DNA from: Acidobacteriota bacterium
GTDB lineage: Bacteria > Acidobacteriota > Terriglobia > Bryobacterales > Bryobacteraceae
Length of the DNA: 56,719 nt
Assembly (NCBI GenBank): GCA_025352795.1
Contig: JANXSF010000033.1
Coordinates: 1 to 56,719, forward strand
Reading direction: 5' to 3'
Below, one piece after another: positions 1-9,517 of the stretch. The notes below the pieces were generated by a model. That model searched no databases, had not been told where the DNA came from, and saw only the letters and a list, made by a program, of their open reading frames with translations. Made by a program: the position numbers and the translations under genes. Positions within the stretch are counted from its first letter, which is position 1, and each line of letters begins with the position of its first letter.

Positions 1-836
1 TTACTGCATCACTTCATCAATGGTTGTTGCAGTAAGAATGTGGGTGGCCCAGCGGTCTAGTTCTGGTTGCGTAGCGGTTTGCAACCGCTGTTCCATATAC
101 GGTGACAAGACGCCGAATTTCTGTTGCAACTGAATTTGAAGCAGATGAGTTTCCCCTTCGTTCCGACCTTGCACGATCCCTCTCTCAACCCCTATTTCCA
201 CGCCATCGTCATGGAATCGTCGAAGCAATTTGTCGTCGTCAATGCTTAGTGTAAATGCCATGGTTTCCACTCCTTTTATAACTATTTCGGACAAGTCCCT
301 CTTGAACGAGAGTATCAGAAGTAGCCGCGCAGCGCGCTCTCGAAGTTCGGGCTCCAACACACGAAGCCTGTCTATGATTCGGTTGATCCGAACTTTGGGA
401 TCGGGTTGCCGACATAAGATGGAAAGAATCACGTCACCGATGCTGGGGCTGGTCCACAACTCTTCCGCATTGAGGTTGCCAATATCCACAATCGTATAGT
501 GGAACTGCAACGATGCCAGATTCAATCGACCCGACATCTTCAATGGTTCGTTGCCAGCACACAGTACAAACTGGCGAGGGGCCGATCCGTATTTCTTATA
601 GAGCGCCACGAAATAATCGAGCATCCGATCTGCCATTTTCTGGTCGTTTCCAGTCTGGAATTCCATGTGGAAGATGGCACCATCGGCTAGGCGACAAACA
701 AAATCGACACGCTGGGCGCGGGTTTCTGATAATTCAACGTTGAGCCATTCGACGGGAGCAACGCCCGCCAACCGTTCTGTCAAACCGATTTCGAATGACT
801 GAAGAGCTCCTTCAAAGCGATGTCGTAGTGGTACAT
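1..836 (-). pseudogene. Rpn/YhgA-like PD-(D/E)XK nuclease family protein, apparent frameshift near the N-terminus
   Basis: The long frame (1-783, 260 codons) reads as a recombination-promoting nuclease/putative transposase (Rpn, PD-(D/E)XK fold): it has the segment VEWLNVEL, then RVDFVCRL and HMEFQT, which is the usual nuclease core. That frame only opens at a TTG at 783. The expected family N-terminus, MYHYDIALKELF, lies directly upstream in another frame, starting at an ATG at 836 and stopping at 780-782. Restoring one T in the short run at 782-784 joins the two parts. The gene is therefore either a recent frameshift mutant or carries a sequencing indel. The family is linked to RecA-independent recombination and mobile DNA; nothing here shows activity. 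The C-terminus is complete. Confidence 0.75.
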
Positions 837-868
837 GCGTTGGGGCTTACAACCACAATAGCAGGCTG

Positions 869-1429
869 CTATCCGGGCAGTTCCATCACGCCCAAGTAAA
901 TGGATCCAAGTGGCAACTCACACTCTAAATTTGGCAACGGGACACAGGCTGCTTCCCCACGATACTCACGAAGCACCCAGGAATCGTCTGCCTGGCGCGC
1001 GTAGTGCTCAAGGTGGATGGTGTCAGCGTGAATAATCAAGTAGTCGCGAAGGCTGGGAATGGACCGGTACCGCTCGAACTTCAAGCCACGGTCGTAATTG
1101 CCGGTTGAACGCGAAAGTACCTCGGCGATCAATACAGGGTTGGTACAAACATCGTTAGTGCCGGGAGGTGCTTCAATTGGACCACAGACAACGGAGGCAT
1201 CGGGGTAGAAATAGTTACCTTGTGGCGTACGGATGCGAAGGTTGGAATTGAACGGCATGCACTTCGACCCTTGCAGCGCTAATTCAAGCTGAACGCTGAT
1301 TTTGACTCCAAGCCAGGAGTGCCGTGGAGTTCCTCCAGACATGGTGAATACTTCGCCGTCCACAAATTCACTCTTGTATTCGGCAGCCCGATCAAGTGTA
1401 AGATAATCGACTTCAGTTAGGGTCGCCAC
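869..1429 (-). CDS. Uma2 family (DUF820) endonuclease-like protein
   Basis: This 186-residue protein has the Uma2/DUF820 layout: an N-terminal FVDGEV segment, YPDASVVC in the middle, and IAEVLS-ST-YDRGLKFERY toward the C-terminus. Together these carry the acidic and lysine residues of a PD-(D/E)XK-like fold. The family is annotated as a restriction-endonuclease-like nuclease, but its substrate is unknown. The GTG start at 1429 is forced by an in-frame TAG two codons upstream, and an AGGAG motif runs straight into it, so spacing is unusually tight and initiation may be poor. It lies just upstream of the damaged Rpn gene on the same strand; both are typical accessory nuclease-like families. Confidence 0.8.
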   Translation of the reverse strand: MATLTEVDYLTLDRAAEYKSEFVDGEVFTMSGGTPRHSWLGVKISVQLELALQGSKCMPFNSNLRIRTPQGNYFYPDASVVCGPIEAPPGTNDVCTNPVLIAEVLSRSTGNYDRGLKFERYRSIPSLRDYLIIHADTIHLEHYARQADDSWVLREYRGEAACVPLPNLECELPLGSIYLGVMELPG

Positions 1430-1483
1430 CTCCTAATTATCGCAGTACCCAACGGATTCCTCACCAGCATCGTCAATATCAGC

Positions 1484-2194
1484 ATGCGAACACACTTGAT
1501 TCTATTAGCGCTAAGCATTGCGATTACGTTCGGCCAGCCAACTGCCGAGCAAACACAGACCTTCAACCTTGGGTCATCGGCGACACCTAGCGACCTTCAG
1601 GACATGACTTCGCTGCTGCGCATCACAGGCGGCTTGGAACACTTGACCACGGCGCCGCAACATATAACAGTGAAGGGAACTGCGGCGGAACTGGCAATTG
1701 CCGATTGGTTGTTCCACGAACTGGATCAGCCCACGGGATCTGCTTACCAGATTGCCAAGAACGATTCCATACGCGTTATCTTCGTTGCCGAAACAGGCAC
1801 TCCACGCGATCTTCAGGAGATGGGCACAGTGGTTCGTTCCACCGCCAATTGCCGAAAATTGATGATTCACAGCAGTAAGCGGGCCGTTGCCGCTCGTGGC
1901 TCGGCGGAAGAGTTGGCACTAGTGCAGTGGTTAGTTCAACAACTGGATCAGCCCGCATCTGCCGACTTAGCAAAGCGTTCGCCCGCCGATTATAAGTTCG
2001 GTACTGACGATGCCGTGCGTATCTTTTACACGGCCCAGGTTGGGCGGCCGCTTCAGGAGCTCTGCACAAGAGTCCGCACTTCCATCAGAATTCCTCAGAT
2101 GTTCGCCTACAATCTTCAAGGTGCCCTGGTAGTGCGAGGAACTGTGGATCAACTGGACAAGGCGGGAAAGTTGGTGGTTGGGGAAGCCCGTTAA
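1484..2194 (+). CDS. Secreted protein of three tandem secretin-N-like repeats
   Basis: I do not recognise a named function. The 236-residue product has an N-terminal signal peptide (about residues 1-17) and then three related repeats of roughly 65 residues. Each has a beta segment, a segment of the form DLQ(D/E)M or LQEL, a strand ending in (V)(K/A/V)(V/A)RGT or similar, and a helix with AAELA/AEELA. The first two end in LDQP. The pattern resembles the N1/N domains of secretins, but no secretin pore domain follows. It could be a periplasmic or outer-membrane accessory protein that binds peptidoglycan or protein partners. No good ribosome binding site precedes the ATG at 1484, and it is not clearly in an operon with its neighbours. 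Confidence 0.6.
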   Translation: MRTHLILLALSIAITFGQPTAEQTQTFNLGSSATPSDLQDMTSLLRITGGLEHLTTAPQHITVKGTAAELAIADWLFHELDQPTGSAYQIAKNDSIRVIFVAETGTPRDLQEMGTVVRSTANCRKLMIHSSKRAVAARGSAEELALVQWLVQQLDQPASADLAKRSPADYKFGTDDAVRIFYTAQVGRPLQELCTRVRTSIRIPQMFAYNLQGALVVRGTVDQLDKAGKLVVGEAR

Positions 2195-2236
2195 ACTTAC
2201 TGGAATCCTTCCAGTCCCAGATAGAATCAGAAGAAC

Positions 2237-2977
2237 ATGTCTACAGAAAAAATCGCGCTGGTAACCGGTGCCAATAAAGGAATTGGACTTGAAACGGTCC
2301 GTCAATTAGCCTCCAAAGGCGTCCATGTGCTGCTTGGAGCTCGGGATATTGTAAAGGCGTCGGCAGCAGCGCAACCGCTGATCGCCAGTGGGTTGAAAGT
2401 GGAACCCATTGAATTAGATGTCACCAACTCCGCTCACATTGCCTCGGCAGCGGCCATGATTCAGGCAAAGTTTGGCAGGCTGGATATTTTGGTGAACAAT
2501 GCGGGCATCATGGTGGAGGCTGTGGATTGGGCCCAAAACACCACCATTGACGTCACCGCTGCAATTCTACGACAGACATACGATACTAACTTTTTCGGGA
2601 CAGTTGCGGTGACGCAGGCGTTGCTGTCAATGGTTATAAAAGCACCAGCGGGACGCATTGTGAATGTATCCAGCATTATGGGTTCGTTGTTGTTTCACGC
2701 TAAACCAGATTCACCCATTTATGATTCAAAGCCATTCGCTTACGATTCCTCAAAAACGGCATTGAACGCCTTTACCATCCACTTGGCTCACGCTCTAAAA
2801 GGTACAGCAGTGAAGGTGAATAGCGCGCACCCTGGTTGGGTGAAAACTGAAATGGGTGGTGCTGGGGCCATGTTGGATATTGCTGAAGGAGCATCTACCA
2901 GCGTTGAGCTTGCCTTGCTGGAAGCAGATGGGCCAACCGGCGGGTACTTTCATTTGGGCAAACCGCTCCCCTGGTAA
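2237..2977 (+). CDS. Short-chain dehydrogenase/reductase (SDR)
   Basis: A 246-residue classical SDR. The nucleotide-binding loop GANKGIGLE lies near residues 11-19, NNAG in the middle, a serine in VNVSSIMG, and the catalytic YDSSK (YxxxK) about residue 170. The family uses NAD(P)H to reduce or oxidise alcohols and carbonyls in the cytoplasm. The GANKGIG form and the HPGWVKTEMGG stretch are typical of carbonyl-reductase-like SDRs, but the substrate cannot be read from sequence. It follows the repeat protein by 42 bp on the same strand and converges on the next gene with only 8 bp between stop codons. Confidence 0.85.
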   Translation: MSTEKIALVTGANKGIGLETVRQLASKGVHVLLGARDIVKASAAAQPLIASGLKVEPIELDVTNSAHIASAAAMIQAKFGRLDILVNNAGIMVEAVDWAQNTTIDVTAAILRQTYDTNFFGTVAVTQALLSMVIKAPAGRIVNVSSIMGSLLFHAKPDSPIYDSKPFAYDSSKTALNAFTIHLAHALKGTAVKVNSAHPGWVKTEMGGAGAMLDIAEGASTSVELALLEADGPTGGYFHLGKPLPW

Positions 2978-2985
2978 CCGGGCTG

Positions 2986-3756
2986 TTAAATCAGAATCCG
3001 AAACGTGAATATCTTACTTGTGGGGGTTGTCGCGTCGGACGGGACGGCTGCCAGAATTCCGTATTCGCCTGGTCCCAAAGCGGTAGGAATCACCATGCGA
3101 AACATGTTCTCTCCCAACTTTTCAGCGCCGAAAGCGATTGCCCCTTTGGCCACTCCACTCTTCTTATTCACTGGCCCAACCTTGAACGAGCGAGCGCCAT
3201 CTTCCAATTTCAAGGGCAGCAGGATATAGGAATGCACGGTCAGGCCCTTGGCCGTGGAAATCACAATCTCAATGGGATTTGTTAGGAAATTACGGCTACT
3301 AGGACCGGCCAGTTCTCCATTCAAATCCTTCTTCACAATGCCAGCGCTGAGTATGTTGTTCATAGCACCGCTGGTTTTCCATTCCACATCTTCCGTGATC
3401 AACTCAAAATATTCGCCGTTCTTTTTATAGAACAGACCTGGGCCAGGAACCATAGCCTTCTTTGCGGCAACCACGGGCTTGGGAGTTGCGGAAGGTTGGG
3501 GGCTGGTGTCTCCCTTGCCTTTGTCCAGCATTTCCGTGATCAAACGTTCCGATACACCAGCTTCTTTCAGCGTCACCAGTTCATTGGCCCCCAGCAGGTA
3601 AATGCCTGGCTGGTGGCGGATCACGCTGACAATCAGATCTTCACTCATGCCGGACTTCACCAGTTTCATGATCCCTTCGTTGTTCATCGACTCCTGACCG
3701 AAGACGCCGAGGGCCAGCACTACCAAGATAAGAATGGATTTTAAGAGGTGTGTCAT
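2986..3756 (-). CDS. Secreted protein of unknown function
   Basis: The start is placed at the ATG at 3756, preceded by a GGAAG motif, which gives 256 residues with a clear signal peptide (THLLKSILILVVLALGVFGQ). Reading further upstream would translate the tRNA-Arg backwards, so the longer frame is rejected. The N-terminal third after the signal has a short helical motif, IMKLVKSGMSEDLIVSVI, seen in many acidobacterial secreted proteins, followed by a proline/serine linker. The C-terminal part is a beta-rich domain with GPGLFYKKNGEYFEL and GPGEYGIL segments. No function is known to me. It is probably periplasmic or anchored outside. Confidence 0.75.
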   Translation of the reverse strand: MTHLLKSILILVVLALGVFGQESMNNEGIMKLVKSGMSEDLIVSVIRHQPGIYLLGANELVTLKEAGVSERLITEMLDKGKGDTSPQPSATPKPVVAAKKAMVPGPGLFYKKNGEYFELITEDVEWKTSGAMNNILSAGIVKKDLNGELAGPSSRNFLTNPIEIVISTAKGLTVHSYILLPLKLEDGARSFKVGPVNKKSGVAKGAIAFGAEKLGENMFRMVIPTALGPGEYGILAAVPSDATTPTSKIFTFRILI

Positions 3757-3804
3757 TTTCTTCCAATTGTACCCAACTGCTATCCAGGTTAAACTGAGTT
3801 GTGT

Positions 3805-3881
3805 GGGGACGTAGCTCAGATGGATAGAGCGGTCGCCTCCTAAGCGACAGGCCGGCAGTTCGAATCTGCCCGTTCCTACCA
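3805..3881 (+). tRNA. tRNA-Arg (anticodon CCT)
   Basis: A full cloverleaf can be folded by hand. The acceptor arm is 3805-3811 with 3871-3877 (two G-T pairs), the D stem GCTC/GAGC, the anticodon stem GTCGC/GCGAC with loop CTCCTAA (anticodon CCT, reading AGG), and the T arm GGCAG-TTCGAAT-CTGCC. Discriminator A is followed by an encoded CCA at 3879-3881. It lies between two genes on the opposite strand. Confidence 0.97.
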
Positions 3882-3888
3882 CATACTT

Positions 3889-6138
3889 CTACTGTTTTCC
3901 TGGAGCATTCCAATCTGGCGGTTCTATCCCTAACAAGTGATGCACAAAAAAATCGTAGCGTTTTCTATCTCCATAGACTCCGCCAGTATTGTGGCCTTGT
4001 CCGGGCAGGATCAGGAAATCAAATATCTTGTTGGCTTTAACCAGTGCATTGACCACTTGCAGTGTGGAAGCCGGGTCAACGTTGTTATCCAGTTCGCCCA
4101 CTGTAAGCAGTAACTTCCCTTGTAACTTGCTGGCATTTTCCACATTGGAGCAAGCAACATAGTGCTCCCCTAAGGGCCAACCCATCCATTGTTCATTCCA
4201 CCAGATTTTGTCCATCCGATTGTCATGGCAGCCGCACGATGAAACGGCAACTTTGTAGAACTCCGGATGGAACAACAGCCCGCCCAATGCATTTTGGGCT
4301 CCGGCAGAATGACCGTAAATCCCTACTTTGGAAATGTCGTAAAAAGGATACTTGGCAGCTACCGCTTTATGCCAAAGAATACGATCAGGAAATCCCGCAT
4401 CGGCAAGATTCTTCCAAGCCACATCGTGAAATGCTTTTGACCGATTGGACGTGCCCATTCCATCCACTTGCACCACAATAAATCCCAGTTCAGCCAACGA
4501 CTGCATGGCGTAGTCCGGGCTGAATGATTTGGGGACAAAAGAATCCTGTGGCCCGGCGTAAATATACTCAATCACAGGATATTTCCTGGTGGGGTTGAAG
4601 TTGGACGGCCGAATGATGATGCCCCAAACATCTGTTTTGCCATCACGGGCAAGAGCCGTAAATACTTCTGGAGGACGCCAGCCAGTTTGAATGAGCGCAT
4701 CAATATCACCACGTTCAATCCATTGCACCGACTTAGGATCGGAAGTGCTGCGGAATTCCGAAACTGGAGCTTGGTCCAGCCGCGAGTAAGTGTCCACATA
4801 GTGCAACTTATCGGCGGAATAGCTGACTGAATGATTGGCGTCGGCGTCGGTGAATGACGTCAGGCCAGTGCCATCAAAATTGATGCGGTAATAGTGGACG
4901 TAGTAGGGGTCTTTGCCAGGATACATGCCGCTGGCGTTGAAGTAGATGTGTTTGCGTTGTTCGTCAACACTATCCACTCCCCGCACAACCCAGTTACCTT
5001 TGGTAACTTGATTGATCACTTTGCCAGTTACTGCGTTGTAGAGATATAAATGGTTCCAGCCATCGCGTTCTGACATCCAGAGTAACTGCTTACTATCATT
5101 CAAATTCAGACGGAACTTTTTACCTGAATAGCAAAAGAAGGTGGACGGCTCCTCATTGACAATGGCGCGAGCGTGGCCGTCGGCGGCGTTGATTTCAATC
5201 ACACGGTACACCTGGTGCCCGCGCTGATTGTATTCAAAGGTAAAGCTGCGGCCATCGGAATACCACATTGGATGAGTAAGGTTGTAAGGGTTCGGGAAAA
5301 GGGCATTGTCGATCTGAATTTGCCTGCCATTGACAACATCGAACAGCACCGGCTGTTGCAGGTCCACAGTATCGCCAGGCTTGGCGTATTCAATGGAATG
5401 AACCTTCGGTTGAAGTTGATCTTCAGGTGACGATTCAATGTATTCCACTTTGCGATGCAGGCCAGGGCGAATGCGATAGGCAGCGATGCTTTTAGAATCG
5501 GGTGACCAGGTGATGGAGCGGCCTTCATAGAAATTCGTTTCAGAGCCGTCGGCACTCAACTGCTTGCCTTGGGTTTGACCAACGGGACGCACTTGGATGT
5601 TGAAATCGACAATGCGCGCTTCCCATTTGGCGTCTGGTGAGACCACAGCAGGCACCAAATTTTGCTCGCCTGTTTGATTGCGGGTTGTGTTTGTAGGCAA
5701 GCCCGCACGGCGCGGCAAGCCTAAAATTGGGCCGAGCTTTTCACAGGCGTAGTCATTCAGAGTCACTTTCCAGCGGAAATCAGCAGCTACAAATTCAATG
5801 CCTGTGGAACCACCTGTGTATTGAAATGTGGTGAAGGGAAGCTTCAAGGCGGTGTAACTTTGGCGAGCAGCGGAAGAAAGTGTTGTGGCCAAACGGGCAT
5901 GGTCGAAGGCAGGACTTTTTTGAAGTGTGCCAGCATCCACGGCGACGAAGTCATGTCCACCGGGAATGGCGCGACGGTACCAAAACCGATTTGTTTCCCC
6001 AATCCAATTGGCCCGTTCTGGCAGGTTCTTCACCAGTTCAGCGGTCTTATCTCGCAAAGTTTCGGCACGCTTGTAATCGTCAATGCTACCTTGTGCGAAA
6101 AGACAGAGTGGAAGAAAGAAGATTAGGTTGGCCTTCAT
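3889..6138 (-). CDS. Dipeptidyl peptidase IV-like S9 family serine peptidase, secreted
   Basis: The ATG at 6138 gives 749 residues and a signal peptide ([15 protein letters not shown]). Residues up to about 480 form the DPP IV-type beta-propeller, for example [12 protein letters not shown] and [11 protein letters not shown]. The C-terminal alpha/beta hydrolase domain has GIYGHSAG with the nucleophile serine, the aspartate in GELDNNVDP and the histidine in [10 protein letters not shown]9B enzymes cut dipeptides, often Xaa-Pro, from peptide N-termini in the periplasm or outside. The longer upstream frame lacks a signal peptide and is rejected. The gene is divergent from rsmG with about 120 bp between starts. 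Confidence 0.92.
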   Translation of the reverse strand: MKANLIFFLPLCLFAQGSIDDYKRAETLRDKTAELVKNLPERANWIGETNRFWYRRAIPGGHDFVAVDAGTLQKSPAFDHARLATTLSSAARQSYTALKLPFTTFQYTGGSTGIEFVAADFRWKVTLNDYACEKLGPILGLPRRAGLPTNTTRNQTGEQNLVPAVVSPDAKWEARIVDFNIQVRPVGQTQGKQLSADGSETNFYEGRSITWSPDSKSIAAYRIRPGLHRKVEYIESSPEDQLQPKVHSIEYAKPGDTVDLQQPVLFDVVNGRQIQIDNALFPNPYNLTHPMWYSDGRSFTFEYNQRGHQVYRVIEINAADGHARAIVNEEPSTFFCYSGKKFRLNLNDSKQLLWMSERDGWNHLYLYNAVTGKVINQVTKGNWVVRGVDSVDEQRKHIYFNASGMYPGKDPYYVHYYRINFDGTGLTSFTDADANHSVSYSADKLHYVDTYSRLDQAPVSEFRSTSDPKSVQWIERGDIDALIQTGWRPPEVFTALARDGKTDVWGIIIRPSNFNPTRKYPVIEYIYAGPQDSFVPKSFSPDYAMQSLAELGFIVVQVDGMGTSNRSKAFHDVAWKNLADAGFPDRILWHKAVAAKYPFYDISKVGIYGHSAGAQNALGGLLFHPEFYKVAVSSCGCHDNRMDKIWWNEQWMGWPLGEHYVACSNVENASKLQGKLLLTVGELDNNVDPASTLQVVNALVKANKIFDFLILPGQGHNTGGVYGDRKRYDFFVHHLLGIEPPDWNAPGKQ

Positions 6139-6259
6139 AAGAGTTCTGCTAACTATATTGACACTTGGGGAGGCCGGGGGTCGTGCGACATAAGCGAGGA
6201 TTGGCTTACCACGGTGACGCCCATACGGGTAAGGCGGCCCAAGTGCGATCATTGAAGGG

Positions 6260-6895
6260 TTGCCTTTTATTGAAGACCTTTCGGAACTATTACCTGCTGA
6301 CTTGCCTCATCGGGACCGCTGCATTGCGGGCTGTGCTCGCCACTTGGAATTGATTGTTGAAGCAAATCAGTCATTCAACTTGACTCGCATAATTTCTCCT
6401 AGAGAAGCTGCCATTAAGCATGTACTGGATTCGTTGTTGCCGTGGCGGCTGTTTGCTGGAGCAGGCCGTGTGGCCGATGCCGGAACGGGTGCCGGATATC
6501 CGGGAATTCCATTGGCGTTCATACTGCCCGAAACACATTTCGTGCTTCTGGAATCCACACAGAAGAAGGCCCGATTTGTGGAAACAGCAGTGGCTGAACT
6601 TGGGCTGACCAATGTGGAAGTGCATCCGGTGCGGGCGGAAGATTGGCTAGCCACCAATGAAGTGGATATTGTTACGGCACGGGCAGTGGTTCCACTGGAC
6701 CGGGCCATTCCACTATTTTTGCAGGCTCTTAGAAAGGGGGCCAAAGTACTGCTCTATAAGGGTCCAGATGTGGATGCAGAAATCGCCGCTGCAGCGCTTG
6801 AGGCTCGTAAACGGAAGGTGAATATTGAATTGAAGGAACGACACGAATTGCCGGGCAACCTGGGGATTCGGACTATTTTGGAACTGTCCGTTTAG
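6260..6895 (+). CDS. rsmG: 16S rRNA (guanine-527-N7)-methyltransferase
   Basis: A 211-residue RsmG/GidB protein that methylates G527 of 16S rRNA with S-adenosylmethionine. The SAM-binding region [16 protein letters not shown] is followed by FVLLES-QKKARF, both diagnostic. Upstream is the segment NLTRI, typical of the N-terminal helix bundle. The start is a TTG at 6260 with GAAGG just upstream; no closer ATG covers the conserved N-terminus. It is not next to mnmG or parAB, which accompany it in many bacteria. infC follows 74 bp downstream on the same strand. Confidence 0.93.
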   Translation: MPFIEDLSELLPADLPHRDRCIAGCARHLELIVEANQSFNLTRIISPREAAIKHVLDSLLPWRLFAGAGRVADAGTGAGYPGIPLAFILPETHFVLLESTQKKARFVETAVAELGLTNVEVHPVRAEDWLATNEVDIVTARAVVPLDRAIPLFLQALRKGAKVLLYKGPDVDAEIAAAALEARKRKVNIELKERHELPGNLGIRTILELSV

Positions 6896-6969
6896 CGTTC
6901 TGGTTTAAGGACCTAGAGCCACCCCCTTTCGGACGTTAAGTTGATGATACACTTAAGGCTAGATTTTGA

Positions 6970-7587
6970 ATGTATCCAAATAGACCTTCTTTCCCGCCGA
7001 GGCGACTACCCCAAAAGATCCGCGAAAACGTCAATGAGGCGATTCGCGCCAAAGAAGTCCGAGCCGTATTCCCCGATGGTTCCGTCGAGGTATTACCAAC
7101 AGCCGTTGCCATACGCAGGGCCAAAGAGCTTGCGCTTGATCTAATTCTTGTATCGCCCACCGCCGATCCGCCAGTTGCTAAAGCCATGGATTATGGCCAA
7201 TGGCAGTATGAGCAGAAAAAAAAATCACATGAAGCAAAGAAGAAGCAACATGTGATTCAAGTAAAGGAACTGAAGTTCCGTCCCAATACCGATGACCACG
7301 ATTACGACTTTAAAAAGAACCACGCCATTCGCTTTTTGAAAGAAGGGAACCGAGTGAAGGCCATTGTGCAGTTCCGCGGTCGCGAAATTGCGCATACCGA
7401 TTTGGGTCGTCAACTGTTGCTACGCTTCGCCAATGACCTGGCCTCGGTAGGTGCCGTGGAAGGTTCACCCCGTCTGGAAGGCCGCAATGCGCACATCATT
7501 ATTAGTCCGAAAAAGGATGTTCCTGTAGCAGCCAAGCCCAAAGAGAAAAGCGATCATCCGTCGGCTCCCGCGCCTACAAGCAACTAA
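6970..7587 (+). CDS. infC: Translation initiation factor IF-3
   Basis: A 205-residue IF-3. The N domain starts at ENVNEAIRAKEVR and continues to AKAMDYGQWQYEQKKK. The linker is lysine-rich, and the C domain holds VKELKFRPNTDDHDY and the RFLKEGNRVKAIVQFRGRE stretch. IF-3 binds the 30S subunit, keeps subunits apart and checks the start codon. The ATG at 6970 directly follows an in-frame TGA; only a weak AAGG lies about 15 bp upstream. The basic tail after residue 175 is longer than in E. coli. Unlike the usual infC-rpmI-rplT order, no L35 or L20 gene follows; a hairpin and an unrelated secreted protein gene come next. Confidence 0.97.
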   Translation: MYPNRPSFPPRRLPQKIRENVNEAIRAKEVRAVFPDGSVEVLPTAVAIRRAKELALDLILVSPTADPPVAKAMDYGQWQYEQKKKSHEAKKKQHVIQVKELKFRPNTDDHDYDFKKNHAIRFLKEGNRVKAIVQFRGREIAHTDLGRQLLLRFANDLASVGAVEGSPRLEGRNAHIIISPKKDVPVAAKPKEKSDHPSAPAPTSN

Positions 7588-7611
7588 GTTGTAATTCGAA
7601 TGAAACAAAAC

Positions 7612-7635
7612 AACGCCTCCTGTTTGGGAGGCGTT
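7612..7635 (+). terminator. Hairpin terminating infC
   Basis: A 9-bp perfect stem, AACGCCTCC with GGAGGCGTT, and a six-base loop lie 24 bp after the infC stop. No long T-run follows, so intrinsic termination may be weak. The A-rich flank upstream would act as a T-rich tail on the other strand, but no minus-strand gene needs it. Confidence 0.65.
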
Positions 7636-7745
7636 CGTAACTTTAAACCACCTCAGCAGGATTCGATTTGTCCGGAGCGTTGAAAAGATCCGAAACGCAA
7701 TCTTTGCGGCTCCACTATGAGTGATTTGGGTGTAGTATTTAACAA

Positions 7746-8939
7746 ATGCGCTTAATTAGCATGTCCATTATCGCTTGCTTTCTCGTTGTAGCTACGGGAA
7801 GTGCCCAGTCTGATCGGGACTTTTCCGGGAACTGGAAGCTGAACTCCAAGCGTAGCAATCTGAATGAAATGACGGTGCCAACGGATGTAGCCATACGGAT
7901 TGAGCAGAGCCCGGCTTCATTAACGTTGTTTGGAACTTTACAAGAGAGCGGGGCGTCGCGAACTTCTGCCTACCCACTGGACGGAAGATCGGAAAGAAGC
8001 AAGGCGGGAGCATCGGTTTCGACGACAGTGACCAAGTGGGAGGGTTCCGCGCTGTTGGTGAACACGATTGTCAGCGGACCCACGAATTACACCGTGATGG
8101 AGCGCTGGAAACGTTCTCCCGATGGAAATACAATCACCGTCAAGCGGACCCTGGTTCGAAATACTGGTGAAATTGAATCTATCCTGGTCTATGAAAATCC
8201 TCAGGCTATGGCCAGAGTCCAACCGACTCTCGTTCAGCCAGCCCCACCCGTTCAGCCAGCCCAGCCTACGCGATCAGCGCAGCCAGAGTTGCAACCAGCG
8301 TGGACCCGAGCAGCACCATCGCATCAACAGAAGAGTGAATCGCCAGAGCAGGACTACGTGGTGACCGCTGGGACGCGGGTGTTGTTGCGCCTAACCAATT
8401 CCATAAATACTAAGCGCACTGTTGCCGGTGACCATGTGTATCTGGAAACAGCGACGCCGGTGTATGTGGATGGCAAGCTGATCATTCCCGCCGGTAGTTA
8501 TGTTACAGGGACAGTTACTGAATCAAAACGTGCTGGACGGGTAAAAGGTTTGTCTGCACTCAACTTACAATTTGAATCTATTACATTGCGCAACGGCGTT
8601 GTGCATGATCTGCGAGCGCGTGCAGGAAGCGTGGATACGAAGGGCAATCTGGATCGCGCGGAAGGCCGCATCAAAGGTGAAAGCAATAAAGGTGGCGATG
8701 CGGGGACGGTGGCCAAGACCACGGCTGCTGGCACAGGGATCGGCGCAGTGATCGGTAGTGCTGCGGGCCATACAGGCATGGGTGCAGGCGTCGGCGCCGC
8801 GGCAGGAGCTCTCGGCGGTTTGGCCGGTGTTCTTGGTTCGCGCGGGGCCGATGTAGTGTTGCCGCAAGGGACCACTATGGAACTGGTGGTGGACCGTGAT
8901 TTACGATTTACACCTGAAGAGTTACGGGCCATTCGCTAA
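7746..8939 (+). CDS. Secreted protein with glycine-zipper C-terminal domain
   Basis: This 397-residue product has a signal peptide ending near residue 20 (VVATGSAQ). An N-terminal domain of about 120 residues begins DFSGNWKLN, a start common in acidobacterial lipocalin-like secreted proteins. A Pro/Gln-rich linker (residues 155-195) follows. The C-terminal domain has VTAGTRVLLRL, IIPAGSYVTGTV and SKRAGRVKG, and then a glycine-zipper stretch (about 320-365) that could insert in or span a membrane. The C-terminal domain is clearly paralogous to that of the gene at 9644. Function is unknown; an outer-membrane or envelope role is likely. No strong ribosome binding site is seen. Confidence 0.7.
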   Translation: MRLISMSIIACFLVVATGSAQSDRDFSGNWKLNSKRSNLNEMTVPTDVAIRIEQSPASLTLFGTLQESGASRTSAYPLDGRSERSKAGASVSTTVTKWEGSALLVNTIVSGPTNYTVMERWKRSPDGNTITVKRTLVRNTGEIESILVYENPQAMARVQPTLVQPAPPVQPAQPTRSAQPELQPAWTRAAPSHQQKSESPEQDYVVTAGTRVLLRLTNSINTKRTVAGDHVYLETATPVYVDGKLIIPAGSYVTGTVTESKRAGRVKGLSALNLQFESITLRNGVVHDLRARAGSVDTKGNLDRAEGRIKGESNKGGDAGTVAKTTAAGTGIGAVIGSAAGHTGMGAGVGAAAGALGGLAGVLGSRGADVVLPQGTTMELVVDRDLRFTPEELRAIR

Positions 8940-9139
8940 CATTAACATTGCCTTGCCAAACAGGAACTAAGTTTGCAAAGTTATGTAAATTAAACGAGTT
9001 ACAATTGGCCTTCGTAAAGTTATATGAATCCTACTTGTGGCCCATAACCAAATGGTTTCCGGGCTGCGTCTCTACTTATGTAAGCAGTCAGCACCACGAA
9101 ACAACAGTACTGACAGCAACATTCTAAGGAGACAATTCA
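8940..9139. other. Intergenic region, 200 bp, AT-rich
   Basis: No convincing ORF or RNA is seen. It probably holds the promoter and 5' leader of the gene at 9140, which has a good AAGGAG site at its 3' end (about 9126-9131). I could not place promoter elements with confidence. Confidence 0.4.
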
Positions 9140-9517
9140 ATGAATTCAATTACCCGCACTTTGCTCGGGACAGCCGTTCTGTATCTGAGCAGCTTCGTCC
9201 CAACTGCTTCTGCTCAAATGAGCGAATCCCTGAAGTTCCACCTTCCCGTAGCCGCACATTTCGGATCCACTGAGATCCCCAGCGGAGACTACTCCATTTA
9301 TCAGGTTAAGAACACTAATGGACAGCCAACACTAGAAGTATCCTCGCCCAATGGGGAATTTCACTTCTTTGTCCAAGCAACCCGCATGGAGGCAGCGACC
9401 CCTTCCACCGCGACCAACGTAGTTTTGACGGAGCAAGCTGGCGTCTATCATGTGACCAAAGTGGAAGTGGCAGGCAGTCCGCAATTCTACGAAATCATGT
9501 CGGTTGAAAACAAGTAA
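9140..9517 (+). CDS. Small secreted protein, acidobacterial type, unknown function
   Basis: A 125-residue protein with a signal peptide cut after TASA (about residue 25), preceded by a good AAGGAG ribosome binding site. The mature part has HLPVAAHFGSTEIPSGDY, near-repeated beta strands and a conserved-looking end, GSPQFYEIMSVENK. This is the form of the short secreted proteins common in Solibacter-like genomes (VPFAFTVGS..LPAGDY type), whose role is not known. It lies between two paralogous glycine-zipper proteins on the same strand. Confidence 0.7.
   Translation: MNSITRTLLGTAVLYLSSFVPTASAQMSESLKFHLPVAAHFGSTEIPSGDYSIYQVKNTNGQPTLEVSSPNGEFHFFVQATRMEAATPSTATNVVLTEQAGVYHVTKVEVAGSPQFYEIMSVENK

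Noticed and set aside
3757-3913. Longer N-terminus for the secreted protein at 2986, opening MVGTGRFELPACRL
   Set aside because: This text is the reverse reading of the tRNA-Arg gene, a common false extension. The ATG at 3756 gives a proper signal peptide.
6158-6250. TTGACA box between the S9 peptidase and rsmG, as a promoter
   Set aside because: No -10 box lies at a usable distance on the plus strand.
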